Part shown: one piece after another, positions 17,796-26,078 of the stretch | Position numbering within the stretch: the first letter of the stretch is position 1 | How the letters are laid out: each line of letters starts with the position of its first letter | Source of the DNA: Candidatus Moranbacteria bacterium RIFOXYA12_FULL_35_19 | GTDB taxonomy: Bacteria > Patescibacteriota > Minisyncoccia > Moranbacterales > UBA2206 | DNA length: 43,389 nt | NCBI GenBank assembly: GCA_001784805.1 | Contig: MFSE01000012.1 | Location: forward strand, 1-43,389 | Direction of reading: 5' to 3' | Notes under the pieces: model-generated | Databases searched by the model: none | What the model saw: the letters and a program-made list of their open reading frames with translations, nothing else | Told to the model about the DNA's origin: nothing | Position numbers and translations under genes: made by a program

Positions 17796-18154
17796 TGTCA
17801 TTCCCGCGTAGGCGGGAATCTAGTGAAAAGACTAAATGAAAAATTATTATCCCTACATTTTAGCCAGTAAAAAAAACGGTACGCTCTATATCGGAATAAC
17901 CTCAAATTTAATAAAAAGAATTCGGGAACATAAAACCGGTGTAATCAAGGGATTTACTCAAAAATATAATGTAAAAAGATTAGTATATTATGAACAAACA
18001 GAAGATATTAATTCAGCTATAGCTAGAGAAAAAGCATTAAAGAAGTGGAAAAGAGATTGGAAAATACAACTCATCGAAAAAGAAAATCCTAATTGGGAAG
18101 ATTTGTATTTTAAGATAATTTTGTGACTAGATTCCTGCTTTCGCAGGAATGACA
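17796..18154 (+). mobile_element. Candidate GIY-YIG mobile element bounded by 31-bp inverted palindromic ends
   Basis: Left TGTCATTCCCGCGTAGGCGGGAATCTAGTGA; right (reverse complement) TGTCATTCCTGCGAAAGCAGGAATCTAGTCA. Confidence 0.65.
17836..18126 (+). CDS. GIY-YIG nuclease family protein
   Basis: YYPYILASKKNGTLYIGITSNLIKRIREHKTG...KRLVYYEQTEDINSAIAREKALKKWKRDWKIQLIEKENPNWEDLY. Confidence 0.92.
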   Translation: MKNYYPYILASKKNGTLYIGITSNLIKRIREHKTGVIKGFTQKYNVKRLVYYEQTEDINSAIAREKALKKWKRDWKIQLIEKENPNWEDLYFKIIL

Positions 18155-18229
18155 AAGTAATTGAAAATAAAAAATTTGAATTTTGAATTTATTTGTTATT
18201 TGTAATTTTGGATTTGTAATTTAAATAAG

Positions 18230-20242
18230 ATGTTGGAAAAAGTAAAAAATAAAAAAATAATCAATCGTCGCAAACTTATCTTCACTATAGTTTTTATTTT
18301 GGTGTTTGCTTTTGGGTTTGGGAGAGAGGAGAAGGCGGAGGCAGCTGATGAATTAGGCCACTGTTTTACAAACACGGAAGAAGTATTTAATGGATCTGAA
18401 TCTTCTAGTTTTGAAACAATATGGGAAGAAAATAACATTACAGAAACTGATTGTACTACTAAATGTAATCAAAAAATAGTAGAAAACCCTGCAATAACAA
18501 CCTGCAGATGGAAATCTACATCCGCATCTTCTCTCACAGCAGGCAAAGTTATAGCCAGAAGTGGCAATTCTTGTACTTTCGATCAATGGGCATCTGGTGC
18601 TTTTATAAACTGCCTACTTCTTACCATTCTAAACATTATGGTTTCAATGCTTCAGCTTGCCACTTCCCTTTTTGAATGGATAATGGCTCCGGAAAACATA
18701 ACTTCCGTTATTGGCAACGATGTGATTTATTCTGCTTGGGGGACTGTGCGAGATGTGCTCAATGTTTCCTTTATTATGTTTTTACTTTTTTCCGCTTTCG
18801 CCACTGTTTTTCAGGTAGACAAATACAGCTACAAAAAAACCCTCCTCACTTTGGTAATTATGGCGCTTTTAGTCAATTTCAGTTTTCCTATTTCTCGTTT
18901 CATTATCGATGTTTCCAATATGATGATGTATTATTTTGCCAGTGCGCTGGGAATTGATGCAGGAAAAACAGTTATTGGATTTGCTGATGCAACAAACTTA
19001 CCAAACATTATTTATGGCGGAGGAATTGATAAAGCTAGCACGACTGCACTCTTTACCTCTGTTATATTTATTTTCATTTTCGCCGTCACTGTTTTGACAA
19101 TTACTGTTCTGTTTGTCATTCGCACCATCGCCTTGGCAATACTGATTATTTTTTCCTCTTTGGCCTTTGTTGGCACCGCCATTCCGCCACTTTCTTCCTA
19201 TGCCAGTGACTGGTGGAAGAAACTTTTCAGTTATGCTTTTTTTGGACCAGTGATGCTTTTTATGATCTATATAGCTTCAACATTAATGACTGCACTTGCA
19301 AGATCAGGCTTGGAACCTATGAAAAAAATTGCTGCTGGACAATCTAGCGACCCAGATTTTATCGCTTCTCTTTCTTTCTTTGTCATTCCCATCGTCATCC
19401 TCTGGCTCGGTCTCGGTGTCGCTCAATCAATGAGCATCGCCGGCGCCAGCATGGTCGTCGGCAAAGCACAAGGGTTTATGAAAGGGGCAGGGAAGTGGAC
19501 AGCAACGGCACCTTGGAAAGCAACGAAGATGGCCGCCAAACAAACTGGTGTTCCTGGCGCAATGAAACAACGATGGGATCAATATAAAAAAGAAAGTTTT
19601 TTTGGCTCAGAGAAACAAGCCCAGCGAGAAGCTAAGCGAGCAGCTTTCTTGGGCGTAAAAGGCGCAGAAGAAAAAGATATGCGAAGACGAGCAGAAGAAC
19701 ATAAGAAAAACTTCACAACTGATGCTGAATTGGAAACTCTAGCTTCTGGTGGAGATGCGGCTGCGGCATATAGATTAGCTGAAGATAAAAAAATGAAACA
19801 AGATACTTATGATAAGTTTGTTGCAAATGCCAAAGACAAAACTGGCTCTCTTAAAAAAGCTGTTAATAGTAAAGTAAAACAAAATAGAAATGATTTGGTC
19901 GCTATTAATAAATCGAATGATCCTGAAGAACTTACAAAAACATCCAATGTCAATGGTGCTACTGCCGGAGGCTATGGTGCTAATGTCGCTCAATATATCG
20001 CCGATCAACAAATGGGAACTTTATCAGCTGAGCAATGGAATGATCAAAATTGGACAGATATTGTTATGCCTCTACCGCCTGGTCCGCCACCTCCAACACC
20101 AGTTCAGATAGCTGATAGAAACAGAAAAATATTGGCCGCTCAAACTGCATGGACAGCATTAAAACCTAATGCTCAAGAAGAAGTCAGAAAAAGACTTTCC
20201 TCTAATAATGCTGCAGCATTAACTACTATAGGTATAGCATAA
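18230..20242 (+). CDS. VirB6/TrbL-like T4SS membrane protein
   Basis: Multi-TM core (TVLFVIRTIALAILIIFSSLAFVGTAIPPLSSYASDWWKKLFSYAFFGPVMLFMIY), long hydrophilic C-terminus. Confidence 0.7.
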   Translation: MLEKVKNKKIINRRKLIFTIVFILVFAFGFGREEKAEAADELGHCFTNTEEVFNGSESSSFETIWEENNITETDCTTKCNQKIVENPAITTCRWKSTSASSLTAGKVIARSGNSCTFDQWASGAFINCLLLTILNIMVSMLQLATSLFEWIMAPENITSVIGNDVIYSAWGTVRDVLNVSFIMFLLFSAFATVFQVDKYSYKKTLLTLVIMALLVNFSFPISRFIIDVSNMMMYYFASALGIDAGKTVIGFADATNLPNIIYGGGIDKASTTALFTSVIFIFIFAVTVLTITVLFVIRTIALAILIIFSSLAFVGTAIPPLSSYASDWWKKLFSYAFFGPVMLFMIYIASTLMTALARSGLEPMKKIAAGQSSDPDFIASLSFFVIPIVILWLGLGVAQSMSIAGASMVVGKAQGFMKGAGKWTATAPWKATKMAAKQTGVPGAMKQRWDQYKKESFFGSEKQAQREAKRAAFLGVKGAEEKDMRRRAEEHKKNFTTDAELETLASGGDAAAAYRLAEDKKMKQDTYDKFVANAKDKTGSLKKAVNSKVKQNRNDLVAINKSNDPEELTKTSNVNGATAGGYGANVAQYIADQQMGTLSAEQWNDQNWTDIVMPLPPGPPPPTPVQIADRNRKILAAQTAWTALKPNAQEEVRKRLSSNNAAALTTIGIA

Positions 20243-20249
20243 AATTACC

Positions 20250-21362
20250 ATGCCAAAAATATTATTTTCTGAATTAAATACAAATTTGCAAAAAAATCTA
20301 TGCACAATTCCATACGGTGTTTTTTCAACTAAAAATCCTGACGATGAAACTAGCACACAAGTCATAGAAAGACAAGAAAAATTTTTAAAATTATCAGAAC
20401 CAATAAAGGACAAACTTGTTTCTAATGAAACCTCAAAAAAAATTCAAGAAATTGGCAGAATGTATAATTTAGAACTTCTGCAATTAGCTGATATTTCACG
20501 GGCTATTCGCAGTTTCTATTTTGGTGAAATTCAACTACAAGATTTTCCGCAAATATTATCGAGAGAAATGAATATTGATTTTGCTACAGCGCAAAAAATA
20601 TCTCAAGAAGTCATTCAAAAAATAATCAACGATGATTCTCAAGAGAAAGCCTACCAATCCCAGCTGGAAAAATTGACGCTTTCCAGCGCCATTCAAAAAT
20701 TCCCTGCTCTTGGCGAACAATTGATTACTTCGGCGAAAATTAAGCTGAAAAATTTTCCAGAACCAGTCCGGCCATCGATCAATAATTGGCTTTCCGATTA
20801 TACTTTTAGTCTTGGCTATGAGTCGCATAGCGCGATGGATCGTGGAACATATCTTTTTAGAAATGAAAATGCCCGACTGCTAAATTCCATGGATCGCGAA
20901 AAATTATCCTATCTTTTGAAAGCTTATGATGAAAATTCACCCGTGGACATCAACACCAACACCAGCCAAATAATTTTCCCGCACCATGAAACAAGGAACA
21001 ATGGACAAGGAACAATGAACAATATTCAAAGAACAATAAACAATGAACAACGAACAACGAACAATAATAATTCTGTTTTATCGCAACCAAAATCTCCCTT
21101 TCAGGAAATATATAATGCCAAACCACAAGCAACTCAATCCAAAGATATTTTCGAAGAAGAAAGAACGGCTACCCAAAAAAGAAACACCGCCAATTTGAGT
21201 TTCAGTTCTCCGCAAAAATTTCCTTATGAAAAACAAGCTATCCGCCAACCAGAAGAAAATTCCAACCAAAATTTTCCACCCCTACGAATCTCCTCCCAAA
21301 ACCTCCGCCACGACCCCGTCCCACCGGGAAATGTAGTCAATTTAAAAGATCAGAACCACTGA
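20250..21362 (+). CDS. Hypothetical protein in the T4SS-like cluster with repeat-derived Asn-rich segment
   Basis: 370-aa ORF; NNGQGTMNNIQRTINNEQRTTNNNN encoded by AACAATG/AACAACG repeats; C-terminus runs into repeat C2. Confidence 0.6.
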   Translation: MPKILFSELNTNLQKNLCTIPYGVFSTKNPDDETSTQVIERQEKFLKLSEPIKDKLVSNETSKKIQEIGRMYNLELLQLADISRAIRSFYFGEIQLQDFPQILSREMNIDFATAQKISQEVIQKIINDDSQEKAYQSQLEKLTLSSAIQKFPALGEQLITSAKIKLKNFPEPVRPSINNWLSDYTFSLGYESHSAMDRGTYLFRNENARLLNSMDREKLSYLLKAYDENSPVDINTNTSQIIFPHHETRNNGQGTMNNIQRTINNEQRTTNNNNSVLSQPKSPFQEIYNAKPQATQSKDIFEEERTATQKRNTANLSFSSPQKFPYEKQAIRQPEENSNQNFPPLRISSQNLRHDPVPPGNVVNLKDQNH

Positions 21363-21443
21363 TTAACACATGATTATACTGATTACACTGAATTTTAATT
21401 CAAGTGTAATCAAGTGTTAATCAGTGAAAACCAGTGGTTCAGA
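21350..21443. repeat. Long palindromic element family C, copy 2
   Basis: TCAGAACCACTGATTAACACATGATTATACTGATTACACTG...CAAGTGTAATCAAGTGTTAATCAGTGAAAACCAGTGGTTCAGA. Confidence 0.9.
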
Positions 21444-21448
21444 ATTAT

Positions 21449-21847
21449 ATGCTGTTCAATGTCCCACAATTCATCGACATCGAGGATAAGATTGTCGGCC
21501 CGCTCACAGCCAAGCAACTTGGCTGGTTAGGTATTGCCGGCGTTTTGCTTTTGATTTTTTGGAGCACGCTCACTTTTTCCACTTTCCTTCCACTGGCTTT
21601 CATCACACTAGGAATTTTTGGCGCGTTGGCATTCTACCGACCGTACAACCAACCCCTTTTGAATTTTTTGATGTCAGGCGTAAATTTTTTTCTAAAACCC
21701 AAGATGTATGTTTGGAAGCGATATTATGATAGTATGAAAGCAACCAACAAAACCCCTGCCAAAACAACCGAAGAAATTATTGTCAAAAGAAAAGTTTTAG
21801 ATAACAAAAAATTAGAAGAATTAGCAAAGAGACTCAATCAAAAATAG
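21449..21847 (+). CDS. PrgI-family-like T4SS protein
   Basis: MLFNVPQFIDIEDKIVGPLTAKQLGWLGIAGVLLLIFW...FYRPYNQPLLNFLMSGVNFFLKPKMYVWKR. Confidence 0.8.
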   Translation: MLFNVPQFIDIEDKIVGPLTAKQLGWLGIAGVLLLIFWSTLTFSTFLPLAFITLGIFGALAFYRPYNQPLLNFLMSGVNFFLKPKMYVWKRYYDSMKATNKTPAKTTEEIIVKRKVLDNKKLEELAKRLNQK

Positions 21848-21849
21848 GC

Positions 21850-21970
21850 TTTACTAAATACGAAATAAGCTAAATACTAAAAAATCCTTTCGTATTTCGT
21901 TTATTTCGTATTTAGTAAAACTTAGTATTTAGTAAAATTTAGTATTTCGTTTATTTCGTATTTAGTAAAA
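21850..21970. repeat. AT-rich palindromic/tandem element (TACGAA family)
   Basis: TTTACTAAATACGAAATAA ... TTATTTCGTATTTAGTAAA, right arm duplicated. Confidence 0.8.
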
Positions 21971-21975
21971 CATTT

Positions 21976-22665
21976 ATGGAATTTCTACACTCAAAAAAAC
22001 TATCCACCGAACCATCATCTTCACCCACTCAAAAATATCTGGACATAGCCGAGGTGAAAGATGATGTGATTGTTTTGAAATCGGGCGCTCTGCGTTCCAT
22101 TTTGGCTGTGTCCGCTATAAATTTTGATCTAAAATCCACTGATGAACAAGAAGCTATCATTTCTCAATATCAAAATTTTCTCAATTCCGTTGATTTTCCG
22201 GTGCAAATTTTGATCAGCTCAAGAAAATTAGATATGCGCAATTATTTTGAATTTATCACTAGCAAAGAAAAAACTCAATCTAGCGAACTTCTCCGGCTTC
22301 AACTTAGCGAGTATAAAAATTTCATTGAACAATTAGTCAAGGGCTCGGATATTATGGAAAAAAATTTCTACATCATCGTGCCATTTTCACCGATCGAAAA
22401 CAAAGAAAAAAGTTTTTTCTCCAACATTGGCAGTTTATGGAACCCCCAAAAAAACATTTTAGAAAAAAGAGAGAATTTTGAAACTTATAAAAATCAACTC
22501 CTCCAAAGAATTGATCACATCATCGCCGCTTTGTCCGGCATCGGTCTACGCATTGTTCCCCTCAAAACTGAAGAGTTGATTGAACTCCTCTTTGATTCCT
22601 ACAATCCAGAAATTTTCAACGCCACCGGTTTGAAAGATGTGAGTAAATTAGAACTAACGAGATAA
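21976..22665 (+). CDS. TraC/VirB4 N-terminal-like T4SS protein
   Basis: YLDIAEVKDDVIVLKSGALRSILAVSAINFDLKSTDEQEAIISQYQNFLNSVDFPVQILI; directly upstream of the VirB4-like ATPase. Confidence 0.65.
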   Translation: MEFLHSKKLSTEPSSSPTQKYLDIAEVKDDVIVLKSGALRSILAVSAINFDLKSTDEQEAIISQYQNFLNSVDFPVQILISSRKLDMRNYFEFITSKEKTQSSELLRLQLSEYKNFIEQLVKGSDIMEKNFYIIVPFSPIENKEKSFFSNIGSLWNPQKNILEKRENFETYKNQLLQRIDHIIAALSGIGLRIVPLKTEELIELLFDSYNPEIFNATGLKDVSKLELTR

Positions 22666-22669
22666 AATT

Positions 22670-22749
22670 CCTTACGAATTACGAATTGGTACGAATGTAC
22701 GAAATAAAAAACATATTCGTACATTCGTAAATGTTCGTAATTCGTAAGG
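22670..22749. repeat. AT-rich palindromic element (TACGAA family)
   Basis: CCTTACGAATTACGAAT...ATTCGTACATTCGT...CGTAATTCGTAAGG. Confidence 0.8.
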
Positions 22750-22757
22750 ACTAACCT

Positions 22758-24596
22758 ATGTTTAATCCATTCAAAAAAAACACTCCTCCCTCCAACGCAC
22801 CCGTCAAGCCGGCTAAGCCGAAAAATGAAATTTTGGAGTCGGAAAAATATTATCAAGAAGGCGTTTCTCGTCTCAATGATCTTTTGGCACCCGCTGCGAT
22901 AAAAATAATGCCTAGATTTATCCGCGTGGGAGAAACTTTAGCGCAAACTATTTTTGTCGTCGCCTATCCAAGATTTCTTAACAGTAATTGGTTTTCTCCT
23001 ATTATAAACATTGATCTACCGATTGATATTTCAATGTTTATCCACCCCATTGAAACTTATGATATTTTGAAAGATCTCAAAAAAAATGCTACCCGCGTTG
23101 AATCCCAAATCCACATTGAACAAGAAAAAGGAATGATCAGCGACCCAGCCTTGGAAACAGCCAAGCAGGATATCGATGAATTGCGAAGCAATCTCCAACA
23201 AGGCACGGAAAAATTTTTCCGTTTCGGGCTTTACATCACTGCTTACGGAGAAAACGAAAAAGAATTATCCGACATCTCCCGCTCCATCGAAGCAATTTTG
23301 GAAGCCCAACTAGTTTATGTCAAGCCGGCCATTTTCAAATCCGAACAAGGTTTCAATTCCACTCTTCCGCTCGCCAATGATGAACTAGACATTGGAAGCA
23401 GTATGAACAGCGCTCCGCTTTCTACCACCTTTCCCTTTGTTTCTTCCACCCTTTCTTCCAATGAAGGCATTCTTTATGGCATAAATCGCCATAATAATAG
23501 TTTGATTATTTTTGACCGTTTCAAAATGGAAAATGCCAATATGGTAGTTTTTGCTAAATCCGGCGCGGGAAAAAGTTATACGATAAAATTGGAAGTTTTG
23601 CGCTCACTGATGATGGGAACAGATGTGATCATCATTGATCCAGAAAATGAATATAAACATTTGTGTGAAACTGTCAATGGAACTTTTATAAAAATTTCTC
23701 TCAATTCTAATAATCATCTCAACCCGTTTGATCTTCCTCACATCAAAGAAGATGAGGATCCAGAAGATGTCCTTCGCAACAACATCGCCAATCTTTTGGG
23801 GCTACTCCATATTATGCTAGGCAACATCACTCCCGAAGAAGATTCAATCTTGGGTCGAGCTATCCGCGAAACTTATGCTGTCCGCGACATTTCTCCTCAA
23901 ACTGATTTCAATGCTCTTTCCAAAGAATCTTATCCCACTATGTCTGATTTATATCAAATTTTGCGCAGTATGGATGGCGGAGAAAATTTGGCCATTCGAA
24001 TGGAAAAATATACAGAAGGAATTTTTTCTGGCTTTCTCAACAATGTCACTAATGTGAGCGTGGACAATCAAATGATGGTTTTCAATATCCGCGATATGGA
24101 AGAAGAACTTCGCCCGATTGCGATGTATATCGTGATGCAATTTATCTGGAATGAAATGCGCACCACCCTCAAAAAAAGAATTGTCTTGGCGGATGAAGCT
24201 TGGGTAATGATGAAATATGATGACGCTGCTTCTTTTATGTTCGGTATTGCTAAACGATGCCGAAAATATTATACCGGCCTCACCACCGTTACCCAAGATG
24301 TTAATGACTTTTTAAGTTCTCGTTACGGCAAAGCCATTGTGACAAATTCCTCCATTCAACTACTTTTGAAACAATCTCCAGCGGCAGTCGATGTTATCAG
24401 TGAAACATTTTATCTGACCGATCAAGAAAAATTTTTGCTTTTAGAATCAAATGTGGGAGAAGGAATTTTTTTCGCCGGCACCAAACATGTCGCGATTAAA
24501 GTTGTCGCTTCCTATTCCGAAGACCAAATAATCACCACCGATCCCTCACAACTACTCGAAATCGAAAAAGCTAAGAAAGAGTTAGAAGAAGAATAA
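22758..24596 (+). CDS. VirB4/TraC-like T4SS ATPase
   Basis: Walker A VVFAKSGAGKSYTIKLEVLRSLMMGTDVIIIDPENEY; Walker B-like KKRIVLADEAWVMMK. Confidence 0.9.
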   Translation: MFNPFKKNTPPSNAPVKPAKPKNEILESEKYYQEGVSRLNDLLAPAAIKIMPRFIRVGETLAQTIFVVAYPRFLNSNWFSPIINIDLPIDISMFIHPIETYDILKDLKKNATRVESQIHIEQEKGMISDPALETAKQDIDELRSNLQQGTEKFFRFGLYITAYGENEKELSDISRSIEAILEAQLVYVKPAIFKSEQGFNSTLPLANDELDIGSSMNSAPLSTTFPFVSSTLSSNEGILYGINRHNNSLIIFDRFKMENANMVVFAKSGAGKSYTIKLEVLRSLMMGTDVIIIDPENEYKHLCETVNGTFIKISLNSNNHLNPFDLPHIKEDEDPEDVLRNNIANLLGLLHIMLGNITPEEDSILGRAIRETYAVRDISPQTDFNALSKESYPTMSDLYQILRSMDGGENLAIRMEKYTEGIFSGFLNNVTNVSVDNQMMVFNIRDMEEELRPIAMYIVMQFIWNEMRTTLKKRIVLADEAWVMMKYDDAASFMFGIAKRCRKYYTGLTTVTQDVNDFLSSRYGKAIVTNSSIQLLLKQSPAAVDVISETFYLTDQEKFLLLESNVGEGIFFAGTKHVAIKVVASYSEDQIITTDPSQLLEIEKAKKELEEE

Positions 24597-24696
24597 TCAG
24601 AACCACTGATTATCACATGAATTCACATGATTTCACTGAATAGAAACTTCATTCATGTGTAATCAGTATAATCAAGTGCTAATCATGTGGTTCAGA
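24597..24696. repeat. Long palindromic element family C, copy 3
   Basis: TCAGAACCACTGATTATCACATGAATTCACATGA...CATTCATGTGTAATCAGTATAATCAAGTGCTAATCATGTGGTTCAGA. Confidence 0.88.
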
Positions 24697-24701
24697 TATT
24701 T

Positions 24702-25220
24702 ATGTCTTACGACCCACAAAAACAAAAAAACCTTCATAGTGAACGGCAAAATGATCGAACTGACCAAGCTGAAAAAGAAAAAGAAGCGAGTGATTCAGAA
24801 AAAGAAAAATCGCCCCAAAAACCCCGCCGTTCTTTTGGCAATTTAGCCAAAAAAATTCTGCCTCCGATTTCCCAAATGAAATTTTCCGATTCGGCTATTT
24901 TTGTCGCTCTTGGTGCTGCCGGATTTAAGGATTTATTAGATTTAATATCCTTAACTGGCATAGGTTATTTTCTTGTAATAATTATGACCTTTCTGATTTT
25001 TATCTTTATCGGCTTTATGATCCTTTTGACCATTATGTCGGGTGGAGGGGGAGGATTTTGGATACTACTAACACTCTTTGGCGGAGCTGGCATAGAACTT
25101 TTACCCGGAATAGATTTTCTCCCTGTTACAATGGCCACTGTAATTATGATTTATCTTAGAATTTTATCCAAAAGAAGAAAAAACCAAGAAAAAATGCAAG
25201 CCCAAGAAAGCTACGCTTAA
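24702..25220 (+). CDS. T4SS-cluster membrane protein
   Basis: Charged N-terminus, several TM helices; start chosen after repeat C3. Confidence 0.6.
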   Translation: MSYDPQKQKNLHSERQNDRTDQAEKEKEASDSEKEKSPQKPRRSFGNLAKKILPPISQMKFSDSAIFVALGAAGFKDLLDLISLTGIGYFLVIIMTFLIFIFIGFMILLTIMSGGGGGFWILLTLFGGAGIELLPGIDFLPVTMATVIMIYLRILSKRRKNQEKMQAQESYA

Positions 25221-25228
25221 AAATAATT

Positions 25229-25292
25229 TGTCATTCCCGCCCGCTTCGCCAAAGTTTCAGCGAGGCGAGCGAACGCGGACACAGGAATGGCA
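25229..25292. repeat. Degenerate family A element with inserted hairpin
   Basis: TGTCATTCCCGC[CCGCTTCGCC...GGCGAGCG]...GGAATGGCA. Confidence 0.5.
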
Positions 25293-25302
25293 ATAACAAA
25301 TA

Positions 25303-25393
25303 TAGGACTTCCGCGTTTGCAGACACTGGATGTCTTTCGGCTGTTACGGTCGCGAGACATCCAGTGTCTAAAACAGCAACCGCGTAAGTCCTA
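25303..25393. repeat. Nested palindromic intergenic element
   Basis: TAGGACTTCCGCGTTTGC-AGACACTGGATGTCT...AGACATCCAGTGTCT-aaaaca-GCAACCGCGTAAGTCCTA. Confidence 0.8.
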
Positions 25394-25406
25394 AAACAAT
25401 TATTCC

Positions 25407-26078
25407 ATGCAACGCTATCCTAAAAAAAATCTATCTTCTTTTCTACTGGAAAACAAAGAAACTGCCATCACTTCTTTGGTGATTGTTTTTTGTCTGGCTT
25501 TATCTGTTTTTTTTCCAACAAAAAATTCCGCCCAACTTTTCACCAGTAATATTTTTTTCTTAGTTATTATTCCGATTCTCTATTATAAATTAATTTTAAA
25601 AATAAAAATATCGGAACTGGGTTTGGCACTAAATGACAAAAAAATTGGCTTTTTTGGGGGAGCTTTGATGTTTCTTGTTAATCTGATAATTTTTTATCTT
25701 CTTTATCAATTTACCGATTTTAACCAAAATTATCTTCTTTCTCCCCATATTGTGCATAACTTTTGGATTTTCCTGTTTTATGAGCTTTTAGTGGCCAATA
25801 TGTTTGTTTTTATCCAAGAATTTTTTTGGCGAGGCTTTATTTTGCTTTATTTTTCTAGAAAAATTGGCCCTTTGGCGATTTTTTTGCAATTTATTATTTT
25901 TGTAGGAGTGATGCTTCTAATCTCACAAAATTCTTTTTGGCAAATGGCCCCCACTCTCGTAATTTCTCTAACTTCTGGTATAATTGTATATAAGAACCGA
26001 TCGATTTTTTATTCTTGGATTTTTTCCTTACTGTCAATTTTAATTTTAGATAGTTTTATAATTTATCATTTAAAATGA
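25407..26078 (+). CDS. CPBP/CAAX-like intramembrane metalloprotease
   Basis: Multi-TM; FIQEFFWRGFILLYFSRKIG motif. Confidence 0.65.
   Translation: MQRYPKKNLSSFLLENKETAITSLVIVFCLALSVFFPTKNSAQLFTSNIFFLVIIPILYYKLILKIKISELGLALNDKKIGFFGGALMFLVNLIIFYLLYQFTDFNQNYLLSPHIVHNFWIFLFYELLVANMFVFIQEFFWRGFILLYFSRKIGPLAIFLQFIIFVGVMLLISQNSFWQMAPTLVISLTSGIIVYKNRSIFYSWIFSLLSILILDSFIIYHLK

Noticed and set aside
17796-18154. GIY-YIG gene as an intron-encoded homing endonuclease
   Set aside because: It lies intergenic rather than splitting a gene, and no group I intron core was evident.
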